A stretch of DNA of 64,000 nt, from NCBI GenBank assembly GCA_020796225.1, contig CM036753.1:7001001-7065000 (forward strand). Reading direction: 5' to 3'. Numbering within the stretch: the first letter of the stretch is position 1; the number at the start of each line of letters is the position of its first letter. The position numbers and the translations under genes are program-made. Source of the DNA: Arion vulgaris (lineage: Eukaryota; Mollusca; Gastropoda; Stylommatophora; Arionidae). Below the pieces are notes generated by a model. The model was not told the DNA's origin. It was given only the letters and a program-made list of their open reading frames with translations, and made no database searches. Shown piece by piece: positions 34,504 to 45,985 of the stretch.

Positions 34504-34738
34504 AGGTATGAATGTCTGGAGCTGTTGGATGAACCGTTGGCTCCTGGAGCATGACTGGCTGTGGTGGGCTGATCTGGTGGGAAAGGCTGTGAGGGTGACC
34601 ACTGTGGGAAGGGTGAGTTGAAGATACTATTGCTGCTGCAGCTGCTTGGTGGTGGTGGTGGTGATGATGAAAACTTGGATGAAGAGGGTACACACCAGCT
34701 CCTCTCTGGTCTGCAAGAACTGAATGAACCTCATCTTC
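34504..34738 (-). CDS. RNF38/44: RNF38/44-like E3 ligase, His/Ala-rich exon
   Basis: Begins after acceptor TGTCCTTTCAG in phase 0: EDEVHSVLADQRGAGVYPLH, matching the ENEVELLGEHLPVGGFTYP block of RNF38. It then runs into a low-complexity tract with seven histidines followed by QAAAAA and a Ser/Pro/His stretch ending near TVHPTAPDIHT. The only good donor (GTATTC after 34504) leaves one extra base, which does not fit the next exon's phase. Either the donor is elsewhere, a microexon lies between 34503 and 32914, or there is a base error. The 3' boundary is therefore uncertain. Confidence 0.8.
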
Positions 34739-35600
34739 CTGAAAGGACATTGTCAGTCAAGATCAGATCACAAACAGGTCATTAAATGCATCAAAGTGTT
34801 CACATACAGGGTGTTCAAGATAAAAGCAGCACCATTGACAAATCAAAAGCTGCCAGTTACACATTGCGTTTCGTCTATTTACTATTTAAACCGGTTCTGA
34901 CTAGCTCGTCATTTCGTACATTGTTCATTACCCCTTCTCGCATCATAATTACACACCATCACAAAAAGAATCACTCATTTGACCTATACTATGTCATAAT
35001 TGAACCTTCTTTTCATAAACATATGCAGATTGGCTCCTTGACGGGCTGCTTTTATTTTGAACAAAAGGGTTTGCCACCCTAAAAGTACTTCGAATTTCTC
35101 TCTCTCTCTCATAGACCAGATGTCCCACCTCTGTTGCTGTAATGCTCAGATCATCAGTCACATCCTGAATCTGTCTTCCCGTCTTTTCTTATCTTCCTTG
35201 TCAGGATGCCTTATTCCACGTTAGTATTTTCCAACACTTCATGACTTTTTATATGTTCAATTTTCTCACTCTTATTTGTAGCATCAGCCATTTTTCTTCC
35301 ATTCTGAGTTCTATTTTGTTGTATTCCATATTACCATTAGGGTTATCTAGCTATCCTTTTGGAAGGTAGTCTGTCATAGCTTTTCTTCTTAGCAGTGACC
35401 ATACTAGTCCATGTCCGCAGTCATTATCTTTAGATATTCTCAGCCTACCATCCTTGAGTTTTTTTGAGGCCATAACCATTGACACTGTTAGCTGTTTCAA
35501 TACAAATTGAATACCCGCTCCCATGGCTTCATATTACTCTGCCGGGGAGGGGACTAAACAGGTTACTCTACTTTGTCCAAGGGTGTTCCAAGCGGAGGTC
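34739..35600. other. Intron sequence, unrecognised
   Basis: AT-rich intron with no convincing domain. An open frame at 34786-35082 has no recognisable motif. Confidence 0.4.
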
Positions 35601-35609
35601 CACCACTAA

Positions 35610-35865
35610 GCTTAAAGGGTCTAAAGTCGAAGGATTGACTTCATTGTGCGGGTTTTACCCCATATGGCTTTGGTCCTCTCTGCTGAAATGGTATGCCACC
35701 TGCCGAGAGTATTGTACAAAGCATGAACTCTGTAGCTCCGGCAATAATCCTAGGTATCTGGGAAAAAATGCACTCGTAAACAAAACAGCGCGGCCTATAT
35801 TCGAAACCATGACTTCTGGAGCGCAAGGCAATGGCTCAACCACTTATCCACAGAAACCCCTTCTT
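35610..35865 (-). mobile_element. SINE-C copy
   Basis: Reverse orientation: AAAGGGTCTAAAGTCGAAGG on the left through CTGTAGCTCCGGCAATAATC, and the tRNA-like head at the right (ACCACTTATCCACAGAAACC). No flanking duplication seen. Confidence 0.8.
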
Positions 35866-35869
35866 CCCC

Positions 35870-36420
35870 TAGGGAGGCAGAGGTTCGCAACCAAAGCCTT
35901 CCAATCCAAGGTAATCTTTTCCAGATCTCTTTCACTCTCTCCCCATTTTCTTGCATTCTGTCTCCAATTCCCGTCTCGAGGTGTTCCTGGGTCTTCCCTT
36001 ACTTCTACTGCCCTGGGGGTTCCATCAGAGAGCCTGTTTCGTGATGCTATCAGGGGGTTTCATCAGTATGTGTCCTATCCACCACCATCTTCTGCCCCTT
36101 CTCTTGTTCCACTTGATGTTGTCCCGCTCTATCCCACAGTTCCCTGTTTGTGGTCCTGTCACACCATTGCAGATGGAGTATCCTCGCAAGCACCTATTGA
36201 TGAATGTCTGTAACTTTTTGGTGTTCCCCTTAGTTGTTTTCCATGTCTCGGTTCCATATAGCAAGACAGCCTTGATTTTTGAGTTAAATATCATTATCTT
36301 AGTTTTTTTTCCTGATCATTCTTGAACTCCATATGTTCTTCCAAATGGCAGATGCTGATCTTGCCTTTTGTATTCTAACCCTACCATCTTCATCTGTGCC
36401 ACCTTGAATGTTGATAACAC
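35870..36420 (-). pseudogene. LINE RT-protein 3' fragment
   Basis: The minus-strand frame begins IFNSKIKAVLLYGTETWKTT, then KKLQTFINRCLRG and WWWIGHILMKPPDSITKQAL. These match NVKSVLLYGSETWRVTR, KIQTFVNGCLRR and [20 protein letters not shown] of the 52.6-kb element. Frameshifted and 5'-truncated. Confidence 0.8.
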
Positions 36421-36500
36421 AGAAACCCCCTACTAAGCTTATAACAAACTGCACATCTTCTCAGGTATATAGACAAGACTAAAGCTATAAATTATTATAC

Positions 36501-36857
36501 CTGTATATGCCGTTGTGGCTGATGGTGATGATGATGCTGGTTGTGGTACGGTTGATGCTGGTGATGTAGTCCTGGGATGTGAGTAGGGAGAGGTATATGA
36601 GCTTGGGGTGGAGGAGGTAGTTGATGTTGGGGATGGCTGGACAGTAGGTACTGAGGGATAGGATGGGGGAGGGTGCAATGAGGAATAGTACAGGACTGGA
36701 GTCTAACAGGCAGACTTGTAAGGGACCAGGAAGGCACTGCTGCCGAGCCGCCCATGTGGATCTGTTGCACTGGGGCACACATGCTCAGTGGATGAGGTGA
36801 GGCAGTTGCACACAGGGGCACAAAGGGGCCCATTGGCATTGGACCTGCCATTGATAC
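36501..36857 (-). CDS. RNF38/44: RNF38/44-like E3 ligase, Pro/Cys-rich exon
   Basis: A 119-codon exon, phase 0 at both ends, between acceptor TTGTTTAG and donor GTATAATA. It starts VSMAGPMPMGPFVPLCATAS and continues PHPLSMCAPVQQIHMGG, then CTIPHCTLPHPIPQYL, matching the repeated C-x-H-x-P segments of RNF38/44 (for example TVAPHGIPLCTGQHIPAC). The end is a Pro/His-rich tract with HHHHHQPQRHIQ. This central region is low-complexity in all homologues, and its function is not known to me. Confidence 0.9.
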
Positions 36858-36969
36858 CTAAACAACAATAATAATATGTAATCTGTTGTTACAAACAAGT
36901 CACTAAATATATTCTACTTTCAACTATTTAATGTACTAATGTCACAACCAATTTCACTATTCAACTATT

Positions 36970-37165
36970 CTTTTCCTTCGAACTCTACAAATTGACAACT
37001 TGTTAAACCACTCTTTGTGATATGTATGTGATCTGAGCCTAAGAGCGATTGTACATTGTGCCAGTTATGCACCTACAAGGACGCTAGCCCCCTACTTCAG
37101 TCGCCTCTTACAACATGCCTTGGTCGCAGTGGTACTATTCTTTGTTCCCCTTGCAAGCCCCTGCA
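36970..37165 (-). mobile_element. SINE-A2 copy
   Basis: Minus orientation: CTTCGAACTCTACAAATTG, CTGAGCCTAAGAGCGATTG, GTGGTACTATTCTTTG. Confidence 0.75.
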
Positions 37166-37589
37166 CCAGGTGATTCAATTATTCAAGCATGACTTCATCT
37201 GAGCAACAACAAAAAATGAAAGAAAATGGTAAATGTCAGCAAAATTATGTCAGAATTAATATTCATATGCATCAGATGGCTAGAAGCAATATACAACAGA
37301 CTTGTGGAAGAGAACAAGACAAGAAAATACAGATTAGTGACAGAAATAGAGATTTATAGGAGTCATTCTCAGAAAAAACCTAATATTGTCATCATACATG
37401 CACTGGAGTGGAACCCATAGTGGAAAAGAAGGTTAAGGAAGATGAAAAACAATTGGCGGAAAAGGCCAGAGAGATGAGTCTAGTGGACAGGGTTTAAGAA
37501 TACATTGGTGGAGTTAAGAGTTACATCAGTTATCAGTTATATGAAGACTATCATCATAGCACTCCGGACATGTTCATAGGTGCTCCGAT

Positions 37590-38060
37590 CTCCGTCTCAG
37601 CAAATCCAGAAGTGTCCAGCTGCCCAAAACGCCAGTTCGATGTTGATTAATCAATCTCTTTGCATATTTAGTATGTCGTTCTTTTCGGGCTGCACCAATA
37701 CTGACACCCATCTCTCTCAATCTGATCAGCAGTGGGATTCACAGCCCTGAAACTCCTGGAAAGACTCAATGCGTGAAGAATGTCATTTCGATCCATGGCA
37801 GCTCCCTCTGATATTATAGCCAAATCAGCCAATCTATCAGCTCCTTCATTACCCCTAACTTCTGCGTGCCCAGGGACAAAAATAAAGATGATTTCTCTTA
37901 TCATTGTCTGTACTAGTATCTTCACCCAGTTGCGTCTCACCATTCCTGATTCAACTTTACGAATCATGCTCATAAAGTCACTGAGTATGAAAACACAAGA
38001 GTAGTTGTAAGATGCCAACAATATGAGTTACATATGTAGTATTATGCTCCGCTCCAAGAG
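37590..38060 (-). pseudogene. LINE RNase H domain remnant
   Basis: The minus-strand frame reads ILSDFMSMIRKVESG (third catalytic Asp), then IFVPGHAEVRGNEGADRLAD (His and last Asp). These are classic RNase H motifs of an I-type non-LTR element. The RT domain is not adjacent. Confidence 0.8.
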
Positions 38061-38344
38061 AGATGTTGTTCAGAATTATAGTTGCGAGCTGTTTGCCATT
38101 TAAAGGCAATAACAAGTGCAGAAAATAACAAATGTTTTGTAGCTGGTGTGTGGTGATGTGTTTACTATTATTGGTGAGACTGGCAACAGCTTTCATCTTT
38201 GTGTGGTGAGTTCCTGGTACATGGGCAGTACATAACTTGCTGTCTCGTATGGATTCTGTGTAAACTCTACAAATTGGCTCATATAAGTGGTGTAAAACTA
38301 AATTTTAAATTCAAATGTTGTGTCAATCCTAACATATGCCAGCG

Positions 38345-38722
38345 AGAGTTAGAAAATGACTAAAAATATAGAATGTTGAATGCATTTGAAAATATAAATC
38401 TGTGAAAATGATGAACATTAAATGGGACGAATTCAGAAGTGATGAGATCAGAGAAATGTCTGGTCAACCACTAGTAACAACTGTTATACAGAGAAGATGG
38501 AGATATGTTGGACATACCATGAGAAGAAACGATCAAAGAATACCAAAGCAGGCATTGAAGTGGGAGGCAAAAGGTTCAAAAAAGAGAAGGTGTCATAGGG
38601 AAACCCTTAAACGAACGAGGCAAGAAACTTCAGACTCAATTTCATGGAAGAGATTGAGCGAATTGCCCAGGACAGAGCGGTATGGAGAAATTACTTGCAG
38701 GCCCTACGAAACGTATAACGGT
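38345..38722 (+). mobile_element. LINE-1' 3' fragment
   Basis: A good copy of the ORF2 tail: IKWDEFRSDEIREMSGQPL, RRWRYVGHTMRRNDQRIPKQ, ALKWEAKG. It ends in ACGGTACAAGATGAATGAAT and an AT microsatellite. Matches 58500-58770. Confidence 0.82.
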
Positions 38723-38949
38723 ACAAGATGAATGAATGAATATATATATATGGGGTGTATATGTTTAGGTGTTTATTGTGTATAGTGTGTCCTGTTCTTA
38801 GTTGGACGACTAAACAGGGGGAATAACGACCAAGTAAGCCTATACAGGGGAAATAACGACCAAGTAAGCAAGTTGTAGAATTATGAACATGAAATCTTGA
38901 GACCAAAGTGTTTAGTCTGACTGTCATATCTGTTGGTACAACAACCCAC

Positions 38950-39148
38950 CTGATCCAAGTGCTCCAGCACTGAAGAAGGGTGTTGGGCTGTCAACATCGC
39001 CGGATGAATTTGTCGCGCCAGGAACGCTGGATTGGCTGCTACGTGAAGATGAGGAGGATTGGGGGGCTGGAAAGCTTGGCGGTCATCAGAGGCGGCCGTG
39101 GTTGTAGATGTGGATGCTCTGTCACGAGCACGGCAGCGTGTGGTTTGA
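38950..39148 (-). CDS. RNF38/44: RNF38/44-like E3 ligase, 5'-most exon found
   Basis: Exon between acceptor TTGATTACAG and donor GTGGGTTG: one carried base, then 66 codons, ending in phase 0. It reads QTTRCRARDRASTSTTTAAS then DDRQAFQPPNPPHLHVAANP and ends SSVLEHLDQ. RAFHPPN...HPAAHPP...DIHDQ is the equivalent stretch of RNF38, so this is not the first exon. About 150 residues of the human protein lie upstream, and I could not find them to the right in this window. Confidence 0.85.
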
Positions 39149-40159
39149 CTGTAATCAAAGAGAATATATGTGATAATTATGAAGAAAATCTGATGGAAAA
39201 GTTGTCTGTTGGTTATGCCAATAATAAGAATACAAAGATATTGATTGTAGCATTGAGATTCCACAAACTAGTAACTCAATCTTAGAAGCACATAAGATGA
39301 TGATGTTAAAAATTCATAAGCAAGTGAATATTAAGATATTTGATGCATCCGAGGATATTGCATATACATCTGGGATACACTGTTCAACTCATTATTACAC
39401 CAAGTTAAAAAAAAATATTCCACTTTTGGATTGTTTTGATAACCAATAAACTGAGATCTGATTTTCTGTGTGTTCACCAATGGTGATACTATGTTTTCAC
39501 AAAATTTCACAATCTGTTGGGTCTGTTGTTGACATATTGATCACTAATTAAACACCATATGCAATGTATATAAAGGGAAAATTTATATAACTTACAACTC
39601 GGTAAAGAAACAACGATAACAGTCGAAAATAGTTGAAAACAGTCGTTTTGGCATACACATGCCTGAATCAATAAGCTGTGTAAATTACATTATTCCAGAA
39701 TTGGACATACGAAAATTGTTCCATGCTTCAGACAAACACAGGCAACCAGAATATATTTTATAGTATAAGAAGATACACACACAGATTAAAATAAATATAG
39801 CCAGGGAGAGGTATATAAAGGACAGTAGAAAATGGATCAAGAGGTACATACAGAAAGGGAGAGCGAATAAGTAAAATATCAAGATACAGAGAGTTCCAAG
39901 ATATAAGAGAGGAAACATATTGATAAATAAAGACAGGAACAGTGAGATGGAGAGAAAAACAAGAAGGCTAACCATGCAATTAAGTGCTGGAGCAGATCAT
40001 GCTAATAAACTCCATCTGCGCCGCATTTCACACAGACAAATACTTTCAGCACCCACCGACAACAACGAGCTTGTCTAAGGGATAGGTAATAGGAAACAAG
40101 CAGTGACAACAGTAACGTGTCTCGCGGCGGTGAGATAAATTGATAAAAACATGAACATT
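39149..40159. other. Presumed RNF38/44-like intron, unrecognised
   Basis: No exon could be supported. 39685-39975 is open on the minus strand, but the product is a hydrophobic, F/L/I-rich string typical of AT-rich noise. Confidence 0.4.
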
Positions 40160-40171
40160 GAATTATGAAAA

Positions 40172-40414
40172 CGCCAGTGGTTACGGGCCCAAATTTGGAG
40201 TGTAAAGAATAGAACCACTGTTACCTGCCACGCATGTTGTAAGAGGTGTCTAATGAGGTTTGGATGAAATGGGATGCACATGTCCTAAACTTGTAGAAAT
40301 CTATGCGTTTATGGGCCTACAAACCAATGTGCAACGTATACACGTTCTTGGCAAAGATCAAACATATCACAAAGAGTGATTAAAATTGGTGTAAAGAACG
40401 AACGCAAAGAAGAA
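40172..40414 (+). mobile_element. SINE-A with 12-bp target duplication
   Basis: The complete short form from CGCCAGTGGTTACGGGCCCA to AAGAAGAA. GAATTATGAAAA flanks both sides (40160-40171 and 40415-40426). Confidence 0.9.
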
Positions 40415-40479
40415 GAATTATGAAAAGTAAACAATAATGTGTATCAACTATTATAACTTTTAGACAAAGGAATATATAG

Positions 40480-40705
40480 ATTCTAGTGCTAGACAAGTAA
40501 TAATTCCCATGACCTTTTGCTGTGTATCTACTGTGTTAGAGTAACATTGCCGTTGAGGCGCACTGTCTGTTGGTAATTTGCTTATGTTGTTGAACCATTT
40601 AATTTGTTGTTTCATGATAAAGTTCAGTACTGATGATGTACTCGTTTTTTCCTGATGTTTTCATTTCTAAATCGGTCTCTTCTTGATATTCCCAGCATTC
40701 ATCGT
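40480..40705. mobile_element. Dispersed repeat with a single 31-bp unit
   Basis: Aligns with the flanks of the 31-bp array at 46.8-47.3 kb: GTATCTACTGTGTTAGAGTA (left), one copy of the unit (GCACTGTCTGTTGGTAATTT), then TTCAGTACTGATGATGTAC and TTCATTTCTAAATCGGTC (right). Confidence 0.75.
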
Positions 40706-40949
40706 AGACATTTCATTTCTGTTGTGACTAGCGTGCAATCATCCTAGTGAATTCTCACAGATATGTTGCGAGACACACAATCATGCTTCTGATTGTTCAA
40801 ATGTAGGTACGAGATAACCAACCAACAAGTCATATGAGATCACACACACACACATATGTACAAGTAAGATAACCAACTGCATACAGTATAGTAAGTTGCT
40901 AGCAAATGTTCAGATGCAGTTCATACAGATTTGATAAAACGAGTGTTAC

Positions 40950-41075
40950 TTCTGAAGTCGAGATGGCACTTTGGACACACTGATAAGAGTAATCCTTCAA
41001 AAAGTCAGAAGCGCCATACCAGTGCCCTGACTCCGCCTGAATTTATAGCGGGTGAATGCAAGAAGAAGACAAAAA
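40950..41075 (+). mobile_element. Dispersed repeat family F
   Basis: ACACACTGATAAGAGTAATC through GCCTGAATTTATAGCGGGTG matches the 2.44-2.55 kb copy. Confidence 0.65.
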
Positions 41076-41224
41076 GGAGTAATAACTTGATTGACAACAT
41101 GCAGTTGGAGACAGTAATAGTTTGTCATATCTCTCCAAGCAACGCCCTGTAGTGCTGAACGAGATCTATGCTTGATTGTTGATGCTCACGACATCTCATC
41201 ATAAATGCAGCTGCTCTGTCTCGT

Positions 41225-41440
41225 CAGGTCATTTGTTCAACTATTCAACATCGCTATTTGAAGACAAGTTTTTTCTTGTTGAACATTCAACATCAAAATA
41301 TGGAAAATAGTTTTGTCTTGTTGAAACATTCAACATCAGCAAGTATATTGAGAAGACAATAGTTTTTGTCTTGTTGAAACATTCAACATCAGCAAGTATA
41401 TTGAAGACAATGTTTTGTCTTGAAACATTACAATATAGTG
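41225..41440. repeat. ~50-bp minisatellite, ~4 copies
   Basis: The unit contains TGTTGAAACATTCAACATCA, itself a small inverted repeat (TTGAA/TTCAA), followed by GCAAGTATATTGAAGACAA. Confidence 0.8.
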
Positions 41441-41464
41441 TAGTTATGATATCACAGAGAGGTC

Positions 41465-41635
41465 TTGAAGAGTGGTTAGAATGCAGACTGTGTAATCGTA
41501 GGAAACATTTCTTCGGAAAGAAATTATAACCTGAACAGTTTCACGTCACTGGACTAACATGCGCCATTAAATTCCCTGCTCATGCCCTTTACGACGGAAT
41601 AGCGATATTAACAGGCAGTATGCTTTAGCGATATC
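41465..41635 (+). mobile_element. Dispersed repeat family G
   Basis: Second copy of the 5640-5830 repeat; the head AGAGTGGTTAGAATGCAGAC is A-box-like. Confidence 0.5.
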
Positions 41636-42359
41636 AGTTTCTCTACATACAAGCAGTTTCTTTGTATCTTCTTTTTGTTCGACTTGGATCCCTGTATGGT
41701 ACAGTCCATGTATCAGTCAACACTCTTCCCATTAAATTGCTGTCATGTCCTAGTTACAAGAATTGAAGACATATTTGTTTGTTTACGTTCGTTCTTATCA
41801 AATAAGTTTACCACTCTTTGAGATATGTGTGGTTTGCACTGAGAACGTGAGTATGTTGCGCCCCCGTTACGCCCTTGCCGTATGTAGGAAAGACCTACCC
41901 AAATTTTGTTCAGAGTGTTTCTGCTTTTTATACAACATGGGAAAAATGTGTCACAAAACTGTTGAGATTTTACAAACAGAAAAACATCACTTTAAAGTGC
42001 CACATCTGGAGTTATACTTTAGCATGGTATCAGATCAGACTCGTGCCAAATTGAAGTCATTACAACAATATACAAATTAAACCTGCACCTACCACTTATC
42101 TTAGCTAAACTGGTTAGGAATGTTCACTATCTCCAAGTATTAGAATCAAACACAGCTACACTACATTCAACATATATGCAAGTGTTTGTGCAAACAGAAC
42201 CCAGACCAAATAATTTCCCATGTGTAAAATGTATTTATGTAGTACCACCACTGTTAAAACTTCAAACAGCCTGGTTCAATAATTAACAACAATGGAGACT
42301 GTGTAAAAGAATTCAGAAGGAGGCTGACAGTAGCATCTGAAAATCTTAGTATATCCTTT
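41636..42359. other. Unrecognised, with a possible SINE-A2 scrap
   Basis: 41795-41880 faintly resembles a reversed SINE-A2 (CACTCTTTGAGATATGTGTG). A 105-codon open frame at 41763-42080 has no recognisable domain. Confidence 0.35.
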
Positions 42360-42585
42360 ACAGGACGTCGCTATCAACCACAGCAAACGAGTCGCAGATT
42401 TTCTATGCACAACTTATACGTTCAGTAGTTTGGCTTTGCTTTCTGAACGGTGAGGTTTATTTTTATCGTTTGTAAAAATTCACGGAAACTAATTTGCTTC
42501 CAGACTGTCCACAGTGGAGTTTCGAACCAGGTACATGTGGATTGTGATCGAGCTCACTATCGCTTAAGCTACAGACGTTCACATG
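42360..42585 (-). mobile_element. SINE-D copy
   Basis: Inverted relative to 23190-23480: TATCAACCACAGCAAACGAG, TCTGAACGGTGAGG, TCGAACCAGGTAC, CGCTTAAGCTACAGACG. Confidence 0.7.
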
Positions 42586-42679
42586 CCCTACATATATTAA
42601 ATATCAAGAATACGTTCGTATATCCAACACACGCAAGTTAACAAGAGCAAAGCTTCTCAAGACATGAGTTTTTTTCTGT

Positions 42680-42905
42680 GGAAATATCATTATCATTATC
42701 AGGTGCCGTGTCGGCTAGCGTATGCGATCATGGATCTCCACAAATCTCTGTCGTTGGTGTTTGCTATCAACTCAGATGTTGAGGCTCTACCGTACCATGA
42801 AGTCAGGCCATCCAACATTTTCTCTCTGTCTTCCCCTGTCTCGTCTGCCCTCGATTTTACTGGAAACAGATGGATGTGAATCATGGACCACTACACAAAC
42901 ATGAA
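42680..42905 (-). mobile_element. LINE-2' 3' fragment
   Basis: The minus-strand frame reads REKMLDGLTSWYGRASTSEL then DRDLWRSMIAYASRHGT, identical in kind to the end of the 60.3-61.87 kb LINE (REKMLDGLTWFDKRSTSEL, RELWRDIAYAGRHGT). Confidence 0.8.
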
Positions 42906-42967
42906 AGAAAATCAAATCTTGTAGTGGTCATTGCTTCACACTTATAACTTTAGCAAAGTGCACACTT

Positions 42968-43192
42968 ACAAGGGTCTAAAGTCTAAGAATTTACTTCATT
43001 GCACCGGGTTTTACCCGATATGGATCGGTACCTCCCCGCAGAAATGACATGCCAACTGTCAAGAGTATTGCGCAGCAACTCTGTAGCTCCGGCGACAATA
43101 CTAGGGTATCTGGGGAAATGCACTCGCGAGCAGACGTGCGGTCCGATTCAAACCAGACCTTGCAAGGCAAGACTTAACCACAGAGACGCTAT
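42968..43192 (-). mobile_element. SINE-C copy
   Basis: Reverse orientation: AAGGGTCTAAAGTCTAAGAA, ACTCTGTAGCTCCGGCGACA, CTTAACCACAGAGACG, followed by a (TA)n run. Confidence 0.78.
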
Positions 43193-43289
43193 ATATATAT
43201 ATATATATGTTGGCTCACACAATTCTCTGTATCTCTGTTATCGCTAACCACATTATTTATTTACTTGATAAAGATATGTGTAAGAAACA

Positions 43290-43415
43290 CACACAAGTAT
43301 AGTCAGTCGGTGTGATGTTGATCACATTCCCCCATCTTGTATTGTTAATCATAGCAAAATATGGACATAATATCCTATTGTCTAATATATACACAATGCT
43401 ATGTGAAACAACGTG
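43290..43415 (+). mobile_element. SINE-E 3' fragment
   Basis: CAGTCGGTGTGATGTTGATC and TATGGACATAATATCCTATT match the 3' third of SINE-E. Confidence 0.65.
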
Positions 43416-43534
43416 TTATTGACTTTATTTGTAAAGTTCTGTCTGAAAGTCGTGACAATAATAATGCACAACTTTCTTGACAAACATTACCAGAGATGGG
43501 TTGCCAATAGTGAAGCTGATAACACTCTGAGGTA

Positions 43535-45207
43535 TAGTGCGTTTCAAATCTCCTGCCCACAAACTTCTAATATCTCAATAACCCTTGCATGAAATACAAC
43601 GTAATTTTGCATGCCGTGTTCGATTTCCAATGAGATTACGAATATATAATTTAATGTAGGAACTGCCGTTTTACTGAAACGGCAATTTTCTTTGATCTTT
43701 GACTACCTAATAATTATTTTGGTAGCACAAAATAGAACTTACAGCAGTATAACAAATTTAACACTTTTGATAAGTCATAGGTGTATCCACGTTTTTCGCG
43801 AGAGTGGAATTCATACAAAAGAAATGGCTTTACTTCAACTTGTACCTTCATTTCGATAAAGTTGTCATGTTAAGAGGTCAGGATGATTGTGGTGGTCTTG
43901 AAAAGGACCAGATGTGCACATTGATGACAATCTCATGCAAACATCTGTATTGCATATTTTTTTACTAGACGATGTCGGAACTTTGTCTTCTTGTACCACT
44001 ACATTGTGGTATGATGCATTGTCTATTATCAGACAAGAAGGCCCATCTAATGTTGGAAGTATAGTTTTCTCAATCTACTCTTTAAATATATGACTGTTCA
44101 TTTCTGTGTGGCAGTTCCGATTATCGGCCGATTTCGAAACAAATAGGAGTTGAGCATTCTTCAACAGCCCATTTTGTCTACTGCCTAGCATGTGCAAATA
44201 AAACGCTGCCTTTGCCACTTGGTACTAATTTCTTAATCGTTCCATCTGATGACTGCCATACTTTTTCATTGGTGTGGTGAGCATTAATCCATGTTTCGTC
44301 TAAATACACAATCTTATAGCTTTTTCGATGCATTTCTCTAGCTTCACGCAAATATTTGCTTCTCATCACAACTAGATGCGGTTTCTCTTCTCACAGGTAA
44401 TGTTTCATCAACCGCCTTATTTTCTAAATTTAAAGCTCAACCACCCCCACAACTCTCCGTAATGTAGATTTTACACATGGATGTCGTTGTTCTTTCTAAG
44501 TCCCATCTTTAATTTCATTAATGTCCCTATTTCTTTCAACTCAAACATTCGACACAATTCTCTTCGAATAAACTATCAAAACTATCTATGACTTTCATTC
44601 TATCTTGCGTTCTTGGTTGCATTGCACATGTAACGTGAAAAGTCTTGGATCCAGCGATTAAAAGTACGTCGATTTACTCCCCAAACGCACATTGCCCTCT
44701 GCTCAGGGTTAGAAATGCTCCCACCCTTAGCTTTTCTACAAAAATATTAATACATCTGCATTGTGATGCTTTGCAGTGTCACACAATTTACTCTTATACT
44801 CCTTGTAAAGACCTTACAATGTGCACGCCTCTGAAAGGAATGAGACTATTGAAATGACCTTCGCAAAACCAAACGTAACTTGTCCGTTCAATTGTAAACA
44901 CTTTTGGTCTTCCGGTAAATAACAGGAAAGCACTAAAAAACAAGTGGATTTTGAGGTTTTTAAAATTACGCACCAACAACAACAATAAAGCTACTGTAAG
45001 CGTTTCAAATGTATGTCTAGTTCATGCTTGACGTTTTTTTGTATACAGCATATACGCTAAAGTGAAAATCAGCTGTTTGTTTTCATTGCAATAATTTCCT
45101 TGCAATGTCATGACAATTAATAGAACACATGCACAATATCACCTCTTTACATTAAAGGACTTCGGCTTAAGAATTTCAAACAGGGTCATGAGTTTTGAAA
45201 CGCACTA
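43535..45207 (-). mobile_element. TA-flanked Tc1/mariner-like transposon, dead transposase
   Basis: 1673 bp with terminal inverted repeats: TATAGTGCGTTTCAAA at 43533 and its complement TTTGAAACGCACTATA ending at 45209; the outermost TA on each side is the target duplication. The minus strand encodes a broken DDE transposase: IVYLDETWINAHHTNEKVW (first catalytic Asp; 44178-44369) and, further on, LIIDNASYHNVVVQEDKVP (second Asp; about 44020). The two motifs are typical of IS630/Tc1/mariner-related enzymes, and they lie in the expected order. Stops and frameshifts separate the blocks, so no active enzyme is made. Coordinates are for the whole element. Confidence 0.85.
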
Positions 45208-45329
45208 TAGTGGTCACGTGTCGTGGAAATGCAAGGGTTCGAGGTCAGCTGGGCCAACAACTCTCGATGTGCACATCATGTGAACTACAGCAGACCGACT
45301 TTTTACTTGGTGATCTAAATTATACGTAT

Positions 45330-45425
45330 GGTGAGGAACACTTGTGATAAGGAAAGCAATACTTCACGCAAAAATCAGTCAGATGTTATATTTATCGCAT
45401 GGCGGGCGAGCGAGCGAAAGAAATA
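45330..45425 (+). mobile_element. Dispersed repeat family F fragment
   Basis: ACACTTGTGATAAGGAAAGC, TTCACGCAAAAATCAG and GGCGGGCGAGCG match the 2.45-kb copy. Confidence 0.55.
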
Positions 45426-45649
45426 AAAACTACCAAAGATGGAGCACAACTTCATGCTTGACTTCGGTGTACTTGACAGTTTGTGTGACTTGACATTGTC
45501 TGACTGACAGTTGTCTTAACTGCGTTCTTACTTTTCTGTTCTTCTATTTTCTCAGGCTTACTGTCAAATCTTGATAGCTGCACCCATTTGTTGTTTGTTT
45601 TCTCTTGATGTTATTCATTGTTTATTAGGACAACATCTTGCACAACAAA

Positions 45650-45985
45650 CACAGTTATGTCTCATTTATTATTTGAGTCTTGTCTCAGTGTCCATTTATA
45701 TTTAGTCTTGTCTCAGTATGTCTCATTTATATTATTTGAGTCTTGTTCTATGTCTTATTTTATTTGAATCTGTCCCAGTATGTCTCATTTATTATTTTTG
45801 TCTGGTCTCCAGTATGTCTCATTTATATTATTTGAGCCTGGTCTCCAGTCTGTTTCACTTATTATTTGAGTCTTGTCTCCAGTATGTCTCACTTATTATT
45901 TGAGTCTTGTCTCCAGTATGTCTCACTTATTATTTGAGTCTCGTCTCCAGTGTGTCTTACTTATTATTTGAGTCTGGTCTCCTCT
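45650..45985. repeat. ~33-bp minisatellite, ~10 copies
   Basis: Units around CAGTATGTCTCATTTATTAT followed by TTGAGTCTTGTCTC. Confidence 0.88.

Noticed and set aside
35479..36213. 244-codon plus-strand open frame
   Set aside because: Lies antisense to a SINE-C and a LINE RT fragment that explain the sequence on the minus strand.
39685..39975. Hydrophobic minus-strand frame as RNF38/44 upstream exon
   Set aside because: Composition is F/L/I-rich noise with no similarity to the N-terminal half of the family and no good splice sites.
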